A DNA stretch of 64,000 bases, from positions 1 to 64,000 of the forward strand of contig CAUJNA010001031.1 in assembly GCA_963377175.1 (NCBI GenBank). Reading direction: 5' to 3'. Source of the DNA: Effrenium voratum. Taxonomy: Eukaryota; Sar; Dinophyceae; Suessiales; Symbiodiniaceae. Made by a program: the position numbers and the translations under genes. The notes beneath the pieces were generated by a model that ran no database searches, was not told where the DNA came from, and saw only the letters and a list, made by a program, of their open reading frames with translations. Positions within the stretch are counted from its first letter, which is position 1. Each line of letters opens with the position of its first letter. Shown piece after piece: positions 1 through 13,860 of the stretch.

Positions 1-2638
1 AGGAGCCCTTCCCTGGGTTAAGGGATCAGTGTCTCCAGATTTCTCCCAGGGCCCCGTCCCGGCGATCGAAGCAGCGCCAGCGCTTGAAGATGCGCAGGCA
101 GCAGGAGGTTGTTCCCTCAATTCAGCGATCTGCATGTTGATCTCATTGACCCTCAACACAAGCTTCATAAACTGCTCTTGCATGTCCCTCGGATAGGGGC
201 CTAGGCTTTTATCATGAAGGTCCTTGACGCGCCTAGCAATACGGGACAATTGAAGCTTGAACTCTTCCTGTTTCTGTGAGTTCTCATTGAGGGCTCCGGA
301 CATCCTATCACTGAACTGCTTCAGGTCGGTCGCAGGAACGAGCTGCTGGATATACGTCTCGACGTTCCCACGGATGGTTCTTTCCCTTGAGATGGTTCCC
401 TCAATGTCGATGACACTGCGAGAGTTCGCCTCAACTTCGTCCTTGATTTTCCGAACTTCAGCCTCAAGGGCCCCGATCTCAGAGAACCTAAGGAGCTGGA
501 CCTTGACGTTCTCAAGTGATTCGGCCTGCTCGCGAAGTTCAGCAGCGGATATGACGATCGAGTTAGACCTCTCATCATACATCTTGAAACGCTCGTTCGT
601 CTCCTTCTCGCTTCGGGCGACCCACTCGTGGAAATCACGGAACTTGGCCTCATGTCTTGAGAGGGTTCCGGCAACGGCAGAGAAAGATGATTCAACCTTC
701 TTCTCGAAGGCGTCAACACGGTTATTGATCTTCTTGATTTCACCGACGCAAACGTTGATATCATCCCTGCATGAACGAATCTCAGTTCTGCATCCCTGGA
801 TTTCGGCCTTGCATCCCTTGACCTCGTTGTGGATCGCGAGAAGCAGTCGCTGAAGCTCAGATGCAACCGGATGGCCGTCACTTGTGGATGCAGACGGAGC
901 AGGACGACTATCAGCGTCATGAGCTCCGCGCCTATTTTCTTCCCTGTCGGGAGTGCAGCCCGGAGTTCCGATTTGAAAGAACGTGGGGATGAGGGAGTTG
1001 TTGACCGGTTGATTTGATGGAAGCCCTCCATTTCCAGGGGCAACAGTGCTAAGTCCAGGTCTCCGGTTCCTGGGCGTAGAGTTGATCCCGTCATCAGTCT
1101 CCTTCTCAGACATCGGGGCATTGGAGCTGAGCCCAGATCCCGCAGAGTGGATGGGAACGTCAACAGGATCGTGATGAGCTGGGGGATTAGATCGCAATCG
1201 GAGGGCAGCTTCACGTCTTTCGGGTGACTCAGAGCTCCTCTTTGTGGCTCGCGAGTCAGTGCCGGTTTGTCCCGACATGTTATCAAACGATGACGATCCG
1301 CGATGTTGAGCTTGATCTGGATCAGGTTGAGTGAGATCAAGCCGTTGAGCAACGTCATCATTGAATGGCTTAGGGGAAAGTACTTTGGCAACGCGGCTCG
1401 GCGGTAGCGATGTCGTTCGTCTCTCTGGTGTGACCTCGGCCTCATCGATTACATCGAGGATCCCAGGGATGGTTTCATCATCTTCATTTCCTCTCCTGGG
1501 TGGCTGATGGAAGGGGATGTCGAGAAGGTCAAAGGGAGTAGAGCCAATACCAGGTGTATCCTGCTCGGATCCATCGCTGGTACGGTGGCTGGACTGCTCC
1601 TCGAGGTCGATGACGTCGGGGGCGGACTCTTTCCGAGTCTGATGCCGATTGAAGGCCGCGAAGAGGCCGGCATGGCTTCTTGACGAAGTGGATGAAGGAT
1701 TTGGGCCTGCTGTTTCGCGGCCCGCGTCAGATCGATGAGTACCTGAAGCCCGATTTGGCGGATTTGAGCCCGCGTTGTGGCGGTTCGCGTTCCGACCTCG
1801 GGTACCTGAGGAAAGCGGTGGATTCGGACCAGCGTTGTAGCGGTCCGCATTCCGGTCGCGGGTACCTGACAAGTGAGATGATACTGCATCAGGGATGAAG
1901 TCCATATCCGTCGGACTGGGGTGATCGTGAATGATGTCAATATCGGATGAACCTGAGACAGGAGGAAGGCCAGCTATTTGCGGCCAATCCTCAATTGCCC
2001 GTTTGCCCGCCTCGGGTTGGGCCGAACCTGCAACTTGAGAAGGGGAGAAATCTTCAATGGGGTCATTTTCTCCATCATGAGGAAAACCATGAGTAGGTTC
2101 ATGCGTAGGCAGGGCATCAAAAGATCTGTCAATTCGGGAAGGTTGAGATCTCCAATCAGCATCAAAAAGGGATTGAAAATCCAGATTCCCGACCGACATA
2201 TGGGGGCACCCGAGTCAAAGTCGAGCCGACCGAAATCAGGCGGTGTAGCCTGCGATCCACTGCCGAGGAGCTGGTCAAACTGATCCCATGTAAGGGACCA
2301 GGATTGAGCCGGCTCCTGATGAGCAGCATGATGGGCAGCCCGGTCTTCGATCTGGAGCGCCACGAACGGAACAGTAGGCGAAATCGACGAGGGCACCTGA
2401 TTTCGATCTGGAGCACTGCCGCCGGGATAGGGGCCTCCGCATCCTCATCAAACACGACCTGAGAAAGCATCCAATCGTCCGTGATCACCCCGGGATTGGG
2501 CTCTGCGCCCACCATTGGGGGAACGGGCCACAGCCGGCTGTCTAAGCCGGGGGCAGTAGGCGCGGCGTTGCCGCGAAGGGCGTTGGCCTCGTCATCCACG
2601 AAGCCCGGCCCACGATGTGAAGCTCCGGGGGACGCCAT
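1..2638 (-). CDS. Large low-complexity/coiled-coil ORF, possibly retroelement Gag-like; partial, frameshifted
   Basis: No family is recognised with certainty. From position 2199 (ATG) down to the left edge one minus-strand frame stays open for over 730 codons. Its first two thirds are hydrophilic and rich in Ser, Pro, Asp and Arg, with short internal repeats around SGTRDRNADRYNAGPNPP (about 1740-1870). From about position 840 to 90 it becomes a long heptad-like helix (for example KKINNRVDAFEKKVESS), so a coiled coil is likely. Upstream, 2396-2215 and 2638-2400 read equally well in two other frames; the most upstream part starts MASPGASHRGPGFVDD. This looks like one ORF broken by two indels (decay or sequencing error), though introns cannot be excluded. 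A disordered N-terminus followed by a coiled coil fits a Gag or ORF1 of a retrotransposon, but no zinc knuckle, protease or polymerase is visible; they could lie beyond the edge. Coding: likely. Function: inference. Confidence 0.5.
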
Positions 2639-3119
2639 TGCTCGTACAAGTAGGCGAGGGAGCAGGTAGCGGGTCACGTCCCGCAACCGGATCACCAGCC
2701 CCAGCTTCTAGCTGGTACGGCTGATAACCTGCGGTTTTGGGCGAACACGAAGTAGCCCAGGGAATCAAAGAGGTACACGTAGTTCACGAAGTACCAAAAG
2801 AACCCAGTCCCAAAGCACAATGTAGAAGGTGCTGGTGACCAGATTGTGGGAGTGACAGTTAATGAAGATCAAGTTTGGGGAGGTTGGGTAATAGGTTGAA
2901 GAAGGGAAGTTTATGTCCAAGCCCAGGACGATCACGCAGAGATCCTCCGCCCACCTCCCAATGCCTAACCACGGCGACGCCAGGAGCCTTTTCCCGACGA
3001 CGAAGCAGTCAGCCGCACTATGGCTGGCACAACAAGAATCCGTGACCCCCCTGACGGGAGGGCAAAACTTGAGCCAAACGGCCATTCGGCCGTTTTGCCA
3101 TATGAAGAAACAACACGTG
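2639..3119. other. Spacer without a supported gene
   Basis: Several frames are open on the minus strand, one with a hydrophobic stretch (about 2720-2830), but none shows a family motif or a convincing pair of splice sites. The missing exons of the carboxylesterase to the right (catalytic GESAG region) were looked for here and not found. Confidence 0.5.
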
Positions 3120-4300
<1,181 letters not shown>

Positions 4301-4354
4301 CAACAAACCATACAACCGCTGGCATCTACTCCCAATTGATCTTGCGGTCGAGAC

Positions 4355-7300
4355 TCTTAGCAGCTGCTGCTGGTCTTGAAATCCAACGTTGGCCGGCATC
4401 CCCTCCCAGGAGAAGAAGCCGAAAATCCCCAAGCCTGCGCTGAATGATTTGCATATACATGCGGTGCAATTGCATGTGTCGCCGTGTAGTAGACCCCTTT
4501 GCACAAGAGACTGGAGCCCTACGTTTAAGCTTTGGCTTCCGTTCAAGCTAACCAGGGGGGTCCAAGTCGCTAATTTTTGGGCTCCCTCCCTCCCTCCCTC
4601 CCTCCCTCCCTCCCTCCTTCCCAGGCCCCATAAACCTCAGGAACCATTGCACCTCACGCCAAGGCGCGGTAGTTGAAGGTCACGAGGATGGCCGGCGCGG
4701 TTGGATCCGCCACGAAGCGATCGCCCCAGAAGTTGGGGCAACCTCCGCTGCGCTTCATAAAGCCGCCTGGCTCTCAGCGAGAGGTCCATAGGCAGGGATG
4801 AAACAAATGGGTCTCTGACCCAAAGGACAGAAAATCCAACCTACAAATATTGGTTTTCTTCATGTTCAAGGGGCAAAATAGAGTGTTCTTTTTATGTTCT
4901 GTAAGGGGCAGACCGAAACACCATCCGTCAGATTTTTGCTTGGAGGGATCCCCTTCCGGTTCATTCCCACCCGGTCTGGCGGTCATTTCCGGGTAAGACT
5001 TGATTCGTTGGGACCTGAGGTGATGTCCCAAGGACCAGTCATCCAAGGGTGCAAGACCCGAGCCAAGTTCTTCCCCTGGCCTCCGTGAATAAACACAACG
5101 ACTGGTAGTAGCTGTGGAAACGATGCCTGGCACGCTCTGCATCGATCCCCTTGGGCCCAGGGTTCCATTTCTTGATCACCCCCACGCAAGGGTACCCCTC
5201 TTGAAATTTAAAAAACAAAAAAACACCCCACTGACTGCAAGTCCCTTGGGGGTCTGGAGGGTCAAAATCCCGTACCCCCGGGTGAATTCACCTACACCAA
5301 AATGGGATCCCATTGGTTTTGACCCACAGCCATCTCAAAGTGGACCCCCATGCCCCCATGGAAAAGTCTCTTGGCCTTGGGCGTCCACACATTTGCGAAG
5401 AGGCAGTCTTCGCTCTCCTGACCAGCCCGACTTGAGACTCTGCTGGCGCCCCGTGAAGATCAAGCAAGTGCCATGGGCAGAAAGTGCCCATGGGGTTTCA
5501 GCACTTGGGTTTCTCAACAGACCTCACGTGGGCGGCTTCCGCACAGGATATTTGGGAGATTGGATTTCGTGGACAGTCCCCCAACTCCTGAACCTTTGGG
5601 CACCTCCCAAAATGGATGGCTGCTCTGTTGGTTTCCTTTAAAACTGACCAAAAAAGGGGTACCCCTCCCAACATGGATGTGTTTGCTTTAATTCTTCTTC
5701 CTTTTTTCCGTTGATTTCCTTTAAAACCGACCAAAACGGAAAAAAAAAAACGGCACCCCACCTGGGAAAGCGGAAGCGGAAGAAGCGGAAGCGGAAGCGC
5801 CACGCTCCTCGAAGGACTCCTCTCCCTCCAGGCGGCCGCCGTGGATGCAGGAGCTGCCGAAGCGGCTGCCTCGAGTCTTCCCCGTCCGGTTCCAGGTCCG
5901 TCCGTCTAGAAACGGACGAAGATGCGGCGAATCTGTGGTTCCCCTGAAGGTTAAAAGAGTACTAAAAGAGCACGAAAAAAGGACCAGGGGGAAGAACAGG
6001 CGGAAGAAGAGGCGAAATCCACAGGCGCATCCAAAACGGTTATAGAGTCCGGTTCCACAGATAAACATTTTTGCGTAGCCGCAGCTCTGAAATATTTTGA
6101 GCCATACCCATATGCTTGTGCCACATCGTTTCAGGTTCCATATTAGTGGACAGGAGGGTACCCTCATTGCTTCGTCAAAAGGGAAACCAACAGGAAAACC
6201 ACCATTCTTTAGAAATCCCCGATTTTTGTTTGAAAGTTGGTACACTCCCATCCAACATGGAACCTACCACAGGCTCCATGTCAAAGGAGAATGGTCTTCA
6301 AGGACCCCGAAACGTCAGGTTCCACGTGCGCCACCATTTTGGAGGGGTCCGAATCCTAAAACAAGACGCGCCCAAATGGAGAACCAGACACCTAGAGGAG
6401 TGACCGCCCAAGGGATGCTGCGACATCAAGCATGGTCTGCAATCAGTTGGTATGATTCCAAAAAATGAGATTGAGAATGCTTGCATGTACCTCAAAGGAC
6501 AACACATATTGCTAGTATCAGATGGCACGTAGACAGCCAAAAGTAGATAGCTAAACATATGGACCAAACCTGCAGCAACAAGTAGATAGCAACACACAAA
6601 TTTAGCTTTCCAGATTGCTGGACAAATGGACAATTCTCAACTAGCTAGACAAAGAGAGATACACAGAGAGCAATACGCAGCAAGGTCGAGGTGAACCCAC
6701 ACGACAACGGTTTGTTTCTCTGTTTTTTTTTGGGCGGGGAGGGGTGGTCCACATCCTTACCATATTATATTTCTACCACTAATGCAAGAAATATCTGATA
6801 TCTTCATCGGAAATAAGCTTATAAAAAAAAAAGCGAGCCCCCCCCCAAAAAAAAAGAAAAAGAAAGACAAAATAACACCAAGTGATAAACAAACAATTTT
6901 TCACAACATCCACAAGCGCCCCCCACAAAAAAAAGAAAAGAAAAGAACAATAACAAGTAAAAAATACAACTATCCACAAGTCCCCCCCCCCCAAACAAAA
7001 AAGAAGAAGAAGGACAAGAAACAGAAAAAACAAGTAAACAATACACAACTTTTACAACATCAAAAAAAAAAGAAACAAACAATAAAACAAAACAGAAAAA
7101 ACAAGTAAACAATACACAACTTTTACAACATCCACAAGCCCCCCCAAAAAAAACAAAAAAAAAGAAACAAACAATAAAACAAAACAGAAAAAACAAGTAA
7201 ACAATACACAACTTTTACAACATCCACAAGCCCCCCCAAAAAAAACAAAAAAAAAGAAACAAACAATAAAACAAAACAGAAAAAACAAGTAAACAATACA

Positions 7301-7539
7301 CAACTTTTACAACATCCACAAGCCCCCCCCCCCCCAAAAAAAAAACAAGGAACAAAGAAAAACAGGCAACTGTGTATGAAGTCCTTGGCGTGGCGCCGTC
7401 CCACGTGCCCGTCCAGGGCCGCTTGGCTTGTGGCGCCTCGAAGCGCTCGGGCGTCTCCGCGAAGGGAAGACCTTTGAAGCCCAGGAAGTCCCCATAGTCC
7501 GTGCCCACCACGCGGCCCAAGGGCGTCACCACCTCCCGC
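4355..7539 (-). CDS. Type-B carboxylesterase / para-nitrobenzyl-esterase family, five exons, 3' part missing
   Basis: Alpha/beta-hydrolase of the COesterase family, which hydrolyses carboxylic esters. Exons, by hand: 7539-7384 (VTPLGRVVGTDYGDFLGFKG, then GLPFAETPERFEAP and a PWTGTWDG motif), 5442-5376 (SEDCLFANVWTP), 5111-5081 (LLPVVVFIHG), 4766-4668 (GGFMKRSG to VTFNY), 4434-4355 (RLGIFGFFSWEGMP, then GFQDQQQLLR). All phases join, and the joined text follows the family order: N-terminal substrate-cleft strand, EDCLxxNVWTP, the HGGG oxyanion hole (split across an intron), NYRLGIFGF and the DQ helix. Donors are GA, GC, GC, GC and GT in that order. The third exon is only 31 nt. The start codon and any signal peptide lie upstream of 7539 and were not found. 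The nucleophile elbow (GESAG), acidic residue and His are missing: the next exons would fall in or beyond the microsatellite at 3120-4300. The gene may be split by a large intron, truncated, or a pseudogene. Confidence 0.85.
6720..7345. repeat. Homopolymer-rich tract with ~92-bp tandem repeats inside the esterase intron
   Basis: Runs of A and C alternate. From about 7030 to 7330 a unit of about 92 bp recurs around the core acaatacacaacttttacaa (near 7035, 7115, 7205 and 7297). It lies in the long intron between the first two esterase exons. Confidence 0.85.
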
Positions 7540-8847
7540 CTTGAATCCTCAGGAAAAACAACAAAAACCTAAGACAACCACCATCCTCAACACAACAAAA
7601 ACCAAAAGAAAGAAAACGAAGAACCCAAAGAAACAAAAAAACACAAGACAAGAACTCCCCCTTGGGAAAAAGAGGCGCTTTTTGGTTTCATCTCACCATC
7701 CCTAATAAAACAGAGCAGAACAATCTCCACCGAGTTGGGAGCGCTGCCTTTTTGGTTTCATCTCACCAAAGGGTAGGAGGGTACGGCAGCTTTCTGGGCT
7801 CGAGGGTCTACAGCTCTAGGCTCCCTCGCCTTCTAGATCCTACATGTTTCCGCCCCTCCCTTTTCCCTCCCCCGACTTCCAACTCTCCTCAGCGGAGCTC
7901 AACGGCAGCGCTAGCCAGGCCATCCTTTTGAGACCCTTCATTTTGGAACTTACCCTGAAGGCTTGGGTGTGTCATTCGCGAGTTTACCCTTTTCGAGGTT
8001 GTCTTTGCAGGGAATCTCAGTGAAAGCCTTCGATTTTGTTTCCCCTAGTTGGAGACAGACGAGACACTTAGAGTCATACATTGTTTTTCACACGCACACA
8101 CGCACAAACCTACTCATCTCAGCAAGTGGGTCATTCATCAGCACGCCCGTTTGTCAATCCTGCCCTGGTTCTGCTCCGTCCCGGTCTGAGCATGCAGTGG
8201 CAATCTTGAGGCTTGAAGCGATGGCCTTTCAGCTGAGTCAGTCTTGGGCGAAAGCTGGCGAGCGGCGAAACGAAGAAGCAAGCAACCGTTTTCAGGAGTC
8301 CCAGTTTCTCTCTCTCTCTCTCTCAAACACATACTCACACACACATACAAAACCAGCTCAGGCAGCAAGTGTCAAGGGCCTAAGAATCCTCAGTCTTGAC
8401 CTTGCTTTTTCCCGACTAAGTGAGCCTCACTTCAGCTACGGAAGAGAGGTGTGCGTGCAATGGCTCTTTGTGAGACAAAGCCAACACATCGGCGCCGCAT
8501 CTTTACGGCAGGCCAATAAATGGGGTCTGATTGTTCAATCCTTGAGCAAGCGCTCTGTAATCACAGCAGACATCCGGTGCGTGCAGGGCCGTCGGTCGCG
8601 AGCTCCTGTCAGAACACTCAAGCTCGTGCTTCTTCCCTCAAGCTCGCCGAACTGCCAAGTCCTCCACGTCCAGATTTGTCCTGCGCAGCAGTGACGACAC
8701 GACCACGGCGTGCAAACAGCCACGGTCCAGCTCGAAATCGAGCCTCACACAGCTTGCTGGCCGGCCGGACACGCAAGGGACGGCGACGGTTTTTCGGTTG
8801 AGGCTTGGGCAATTGGTTCGACTTCTGCGCGGGCGGGTCGGGATTTT
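7540..8847. other. Spacer between the EF-hand gene and the first identified esterase exon
   Basis: No exon with a recognisable domain and matching splice phase was found. The 5' end of the esterase should lie here. A short (CT)n run (about 8308-8325) and CA-rich steps (about 8090-8110) are the only repeats noted. Confidence 0.5.
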
Positions 8848-11800
8848 TCAGGTTGCGCACACTCTTGTAGAAGTCCTGCGGGCATCGACGGGGTGTTGCG
8901 GGGTGTCGCGGGGTGTCTGGACAAGACGGGTGTCCTCGAAAGGCTTTGCCAGCATCTTCTTGCCGTCCTGGCTGTCTCTCGCCATCTTTCTCTGTGTTTA
9001 CACAACGCACACACACACACATCAGGCTGGCATTGCATGCCTTGTGGTGGAAGTATTTCAGCCACCACGGAAGAAACTCCGCGAAGTCTGCCTGAGGGGC
9101 TTGATGCCACGCGGAAAGCGCGGCGTGCACCTTCTCGCGAAACTTTTCCTTTTGCTCCCCGCCTTGCCGCTCCCAGCGATATCCAGTTGTTTCCAGAAGT
9201 ACCTTTACAAATTTGCGGCGACCTCTCCATGATTGGACAAACGGCCCAGTTAAGAATGCATATTCTATTCTTTGCTCCCCTTTGAGTCACTGGTAAAATG
9301 TAAAATGTATCCTGAGTCTACCCCAGTCTCTCATTCTCTCAGGAATCCCGTTCCAGCCTTGCGCGGTTCACGGGCAGCTCCAAATGCGCCGGCACCTCAG
9401 GCCGTTTTTTTGCTCGGAACATTCAAACATTTTGCAACTAGAGCTTGAAATCAGCAGGAGTCCATCTAATTTCAACCAAACACTTGATGGGAATCCATTA
9501 ATTTCCCCCCAAACACATAACTCAATGGACACCGGTGGACACCCATTTGGGTGTGGCTCAAAACTAAAGAGCTACAGTTTCGCAGGTGTTCTTTGGTTTC
9601 ACTTACCAAGGTGCCATTTGGATTCCATGTTTCTTTTCCCTACAGCCGTCTTCCCCCTTTGCTCCATCGGAGGTTCGAGCCTGCAGCACCTTGCGCAGCA
9701 CCTCCGTGAACTCCTGCGGATGGCACGTGGAGGCCCCGCCGAGTTGGCGCCCGGGGCTTTTCCAGAGTCATGGCCATGGGTCAAAATTGTCAAAATCAAA
9801 AGCCCGTACCCCAACGGGACCCAATCCAACAACCGAAATAGGTTCTAAAATGGGTGGTGAATTCACCTACCAACCAAAATGGGATCCCAAAACGGTTTTG
9901 AGCCACAGCCACATGGAAGCTGCCAGCACCCCTTTGGGGTTCCGGGAAGTCCTATCCCACCAATTATCACGAACCTGACGGAGAGACGTCCTGGAAAACA
10001 TAATTACACTCCCCACCATCACAAACCGTTCGACCTAGGGGGTCGGTCCTGAAATGTGCCATCTTTCGTTTTCCGAACATCCAGTTCCATTCGTTAAGTG
10101 GCGGGAGGGCAACCTGTAGGGTTGCCAACAAACCGCAGTGCGGGAACTGAACGACGTTGATTCTCGGCGCCTCAAAGTCGACGTAACCTGAACGGTCTGT
10201 GTCCACGGCATCGAATTGACCTCAACCAGGACAAAGCTATTCCTATAAACAAAACATGGGGGGTAATCAAGATTCAACAGCTATGCAAAAAGGACAAAGC
10301 CATCCAACAAAAAACAAAACGCAACATGGGGATTGAGAAACATATTTCGTTCGGCCCCCAAATGACCCGGGGGAACCTTTTTCCATGTATATTGAAACAT
10401 CAAACAGACTTCTAGTAGTTTTCCAACCAATGCTCATCCCCTATATATATATATATATATTTATAAAGGACCTTTCGGCTAACCCCGACATGGAGAAACG
10501 GCCCTAACCGTCACAGATCTGACACGTCTCGCCGAGCCACGCTTGACGTTGTCCACCTCTTCCCAGGGGATGCCGTATTGGCGACTGAGACGTCGCATGG
10601 TCCTAGCCAGGTGGAGAAAATCGCAAACACGTGGCTGCGGTTGTCAAACAATTAACGGGGATCCGGATGCATGAACTACACCTGAACATTGCAACTTGTA
10701 AATTGTGGTTTCCAACTTTATTTTGGTGTTGAAAAAGCAACATGTTTCAAATAGGCAACATGTATCTGTTAAGGAGCACTGTTAAACCACCAGGATATGG
10801 AACGCAGGTTTTGGTCCATGTTTCCATTTACCAGGGCAAGCCATTTTGGGCACCTATTTTTGACCCGCAACTAGGGCAACCCCAAAATGGGGGGCAACCT
10901 GGCAAGTGGAAAGATGGACTCTGCGGTCCATCTCCTGGTGGTTTAATGTTGATCCATACCCATGTGTTCCCGGCCTCATTTCCGGTGCAAGCAGAAACTC
11001 CTCATTGAAGCCATATGTGGAGTACCTCACAAGACTTGTCTTTGGGGCTCATAGATTCGATTCGGGGCGCACCACTGCAAGAATTCCAGCAAATTGATCT
11101 TTCTCCCAGAGCCTAGTTCACAAATGACCCGCCATCCAAACCAGAAGCGAAGAGCAGGTCGAGTCACTGGATGGATGCAGTCTCAGATTTCATCGTGGGA
11201 AAGAAGAACCACCGGGACAACCGCCTTTGCGTGGTCTGTTGCTCCCTTCCATAAATATTGTACCTCAAACCCTTCCGATACCTTCATTTGGCTTGATTCT
11301 TCATGAAGCTGACAGCCAGTGGGAACCCTGTGAAGGTCACGAGCACGGCATATTCAGTGTCAAACTAGGGCTGACGCTTCCTCCGGGAAAAGTGTTGGAG
11401 CACAGATTCTCGCACTCTGCCATCGAGGCGGCCTAGACACCCAATCGGAACGTCCAGGCGGGACATGTACGACTGAACGGACACGCAAGGCCCGTGCCGT
11501 GAAGGAGCTATTCATCTCCCGGTGGATTTGAAGCACAGCCTACACCACGATTCTCGCAGATTGCTTCGCCAAATGCAGCAGGAACAACTGCGCCTGGACA
11601 AAGGCATCATATGAGAGGTAGCCGCTGCCGTCATCCTTGGTGGCAGTGGAGGCTTCTCTGGTGCTAGCCAGCGCCTCCATCTTCGCTACCTTCCTACGTG
11701 GAATCCACCGGAAGCTCCCTTCGTCAACATGTGAGTCATAATCAAAACCCGGTATTAAAATGGTCTACCCAGAACCATGCTTCAAGAATTAAGAAGCAGC

Positions 11801-12480
11801 TATTTATGGCTGGGACTGTTCCTTACTAACCTTCACTTACCCGGGTTTTGAGCACGTGGCTTATGTGGCTGTCAAAAAATAGGTACCAAAATGGGCTTAC
11901 CCGGTAAATGAAACCAAGGACTAACACCTGCGGTCCATTGGTGGTTTAAGTAATTGGCCCATACCATGTCAGTTGTCTTCCAGGGGCTTAGTCAGGTTCC
12001 ATTTTGCGCTTTTCACTTCCCTGCCTGCTTCTCGAAGGCTGCTTTGGCCATGCGCGCGTCGTCGAACTGGGCGCTTAGCTGCAAACGAAAACACGCCCTT
12101 GGGCTTAAATAATGCCCAACATACCCAAAACGGCCGTCCAAAACGCTGTTGGGCTCCCTCCTCGCGCTAAAGGCCCATTTGCGTGGTGGTTTCAGATCCA
12201 AGATGCAGGCCAAGGTAGTCTGTTCGAAATTAACAAAGGTTGGCAAATAAATGTTGCAGCCCCGGCTTCGCTGTGGGACTTTATGATTGCGCACTTCAAA
12301 AAAACACGGGCCAGCCATTTGGGCCCAAAATCCAATTTGCGGTTGCCCTTTTTGGTAAGGGAGAACCCAAGGGACAGCCTTGGGCCATGTTACCGGTTTG
12401 GGTGTTGAGCTAACTGAGGTCTCGGCCGACAGGGTGACCATGGCGGCAAGCTGGTGGAGCATCATCACGTTCTGCACTTG
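8848..12480 (-). CDS. EF-hand protein of unknown family, eight exons, 5' end open
   Basis: Probable Ca2+-binding protein. Exons, by hand: 12480-12415 (QVQNVMMLHQLAAMVTLSAE), 12078-12025 (LSAQFDDARMAKAAFEKQ), 11680-11594 (ends DDGSGYLSYDAFVQ), 10634-10526 (DFLHLARTMRRLSRQYG), 10220-10171 and 9713-9644 (together DTDRSGYVDFEEFTEVLRKV), 9279-9041, and 8991-8848 ending in TGA. All phases join. The loop DTDRSGYVDFEE has ideal EF-hand ligands (D1, D3, S5, Y7, D9, E12) and is split by an intron before its last Glu. DDGSGYLSYDAF is a degenerate second loop without the position-1 Asp. The 239-nt exon encodes an aromatic, basic stretch (RIEYAFLTGPFVQSW, FLPWWLKYFHHK) that I do not recognise. Donors: GT, GC, GC, GT, GC, GT, GC. 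No ATG was fixed; the exon chains at 17.6-27.5 kb could be its 5' part, or separate genes. Confidence 0.8.
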
Positions 12481-13440
12481 CTGGTTCCAAACGGATCAAA
12501 CCGCTGTCGGAATAGTTAAGGAAGGAATACTCACATTAATATTATCAAAGTTGGACGATTTTGGAAAGATTCCCAAAATCAGCGAGCCTGTCCTTGGATG
12601 ACTAAAGAGAAACCGTCATGGTGTCCTTTCCGCTCGTTTGAAAACAGACATGGAATCCTCTAGGATTCAGTTTGGGTCGAATCAAGAACACCAACGGAAT
12701 CCATCCATTCTCTGAAAGGACATTGTCAAAAAATCAGGGCACCGCCCTTTTGGCTCGAACTAACCTGAAAAGGACCACGAAATCACAGCGATCTGTCCTC
12801 GGTGGAGTCTGGCGCTGTGGCGCACAGAGTGTCCTGGATGGACCAAATTCCACAGATACCTCCAGGCCTTTCTAGGTGGGTATGGGTCCAAATCTTACCA
12901 CCAGAACCCGCAGGTTAGAGAAAACTTGTCAACATTTACCAGGGGGCAGCCGATTCAATTTGGGGCTACCCTATTTAAACCACACCCAGGTTGTTTCTCC
13001 CAGTCAGAGGGATGGATGAAGCCCTGGCATGAACTACTCTCATCAAGGCCCAGGTGAGCAATTTTCTAAATCCAGCGGCCGAAGAGAAGATCCAAATAAT
13101 AGCTTCCTGGTCGCTTCAGCGGATTGAGAAATGGGTTTGAAGATTGGCTTCGAGTTGGCGCGTGCAGGAAAGCTGCCAATTTTCTGATCTTCGCAGTCCA
13201 TCCGCGAAGCTTCCAAAATAAATGATAACCCCTTCCACGAACCGACCCAAGGGCCAAATCATGTTAAAAGCGATATTTCCTCCCGACCTCTTTCAAATCG
13301 GGATTTGGTTTTCGAACGCCTTTTGGTGATGTTTGTGGACATGAGCGAGAGGCAAAACCTAAGACTACTTTGGGCGATTTCGAGCAACACGTTATCGTTT
13401 TTGGGGCTTCGCTATATCGTTCTGCAATGTTTCAGACACT
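12481..13440. other. Intron or spacer; no supported exon
   Basis: Short open stretches exist on both strands (for example around 13045-13130) but no phase-consistent exon was found. The right end holds one copy of a 34-bp direct repeat (13389-13422) that recurs at 18302-18335. Confidence 0.4.
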
Positions 13441-13444
13441 GGTG

Positions 13445-13860
13445 TGTTTATGTCAAGGAAGGGTGGAAGGGGGAAAGAGAAAGAATGGAGGAAGAGAGCA
13501 GAGGAAGAGAAACTGGGAGGAAGAGAAAGCAGGAGGAGAAAGGACGAAGGGAAGAAGGATGGGAGGAAGGGATAAAGGAATCCAGGGAGTAAGGGAGCAA
13601 GGAAGGATGGGGCAATGGAAAAAGGAGGGTGGAAGGGAAGGGAGGAAGCGGAAGGGAAGAGAGGAAGGGAGGAAGAGGAAGGGAGGAAGAGGAAGGGAGG
13701 CAGGGCAGAAGAGGAAGGGAGGCAGGGCAGAAGAAGAAGGAAGGGAGCAAGGGAAGAAGGCAGAAGCCAGGAAGGCAGGAAGGCAGGAAGGCAGGAAGGC
13801 AGGAAGGCAGGAAGGCAGGAAGGCAGTAAGGCAGGAAGGCAAGAAGGCAGGAAGGGTGTA
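13445..13860. repeat. (GGAA)n to (AGGCAGGA)n microsatellite
   Basis: Purine-rich tract moving from GGAAGAGA-type steps to an (AGGCAGGA) repeat. The Arg/Gly/Lys/Glu ORFs on plus and the Pro/Ser/Leu ORFs on minus here are repeat translations. Confidence 0.95.

Noticed and set aside
257..853. Plus-strand 198-residue ORF
   Set aside because: It is antisense to the coiled-coil part of the left-edge ORF; Ser/Leu/Phe-rich composition is typical of the shadow of a charged helix.
3066..3092. Relic of the dinoflagellate spliced leader on minus (GGCCGTTTGGCTCAAG)
   Set aside because: It resembles the end of the leader (GCCATTTTGGCTCAAG) but needs a gap and a mismatch, overlaps a small local palindrome, and no retro-copied gene follows. 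A partial match at 34219-34236 is weaker still.
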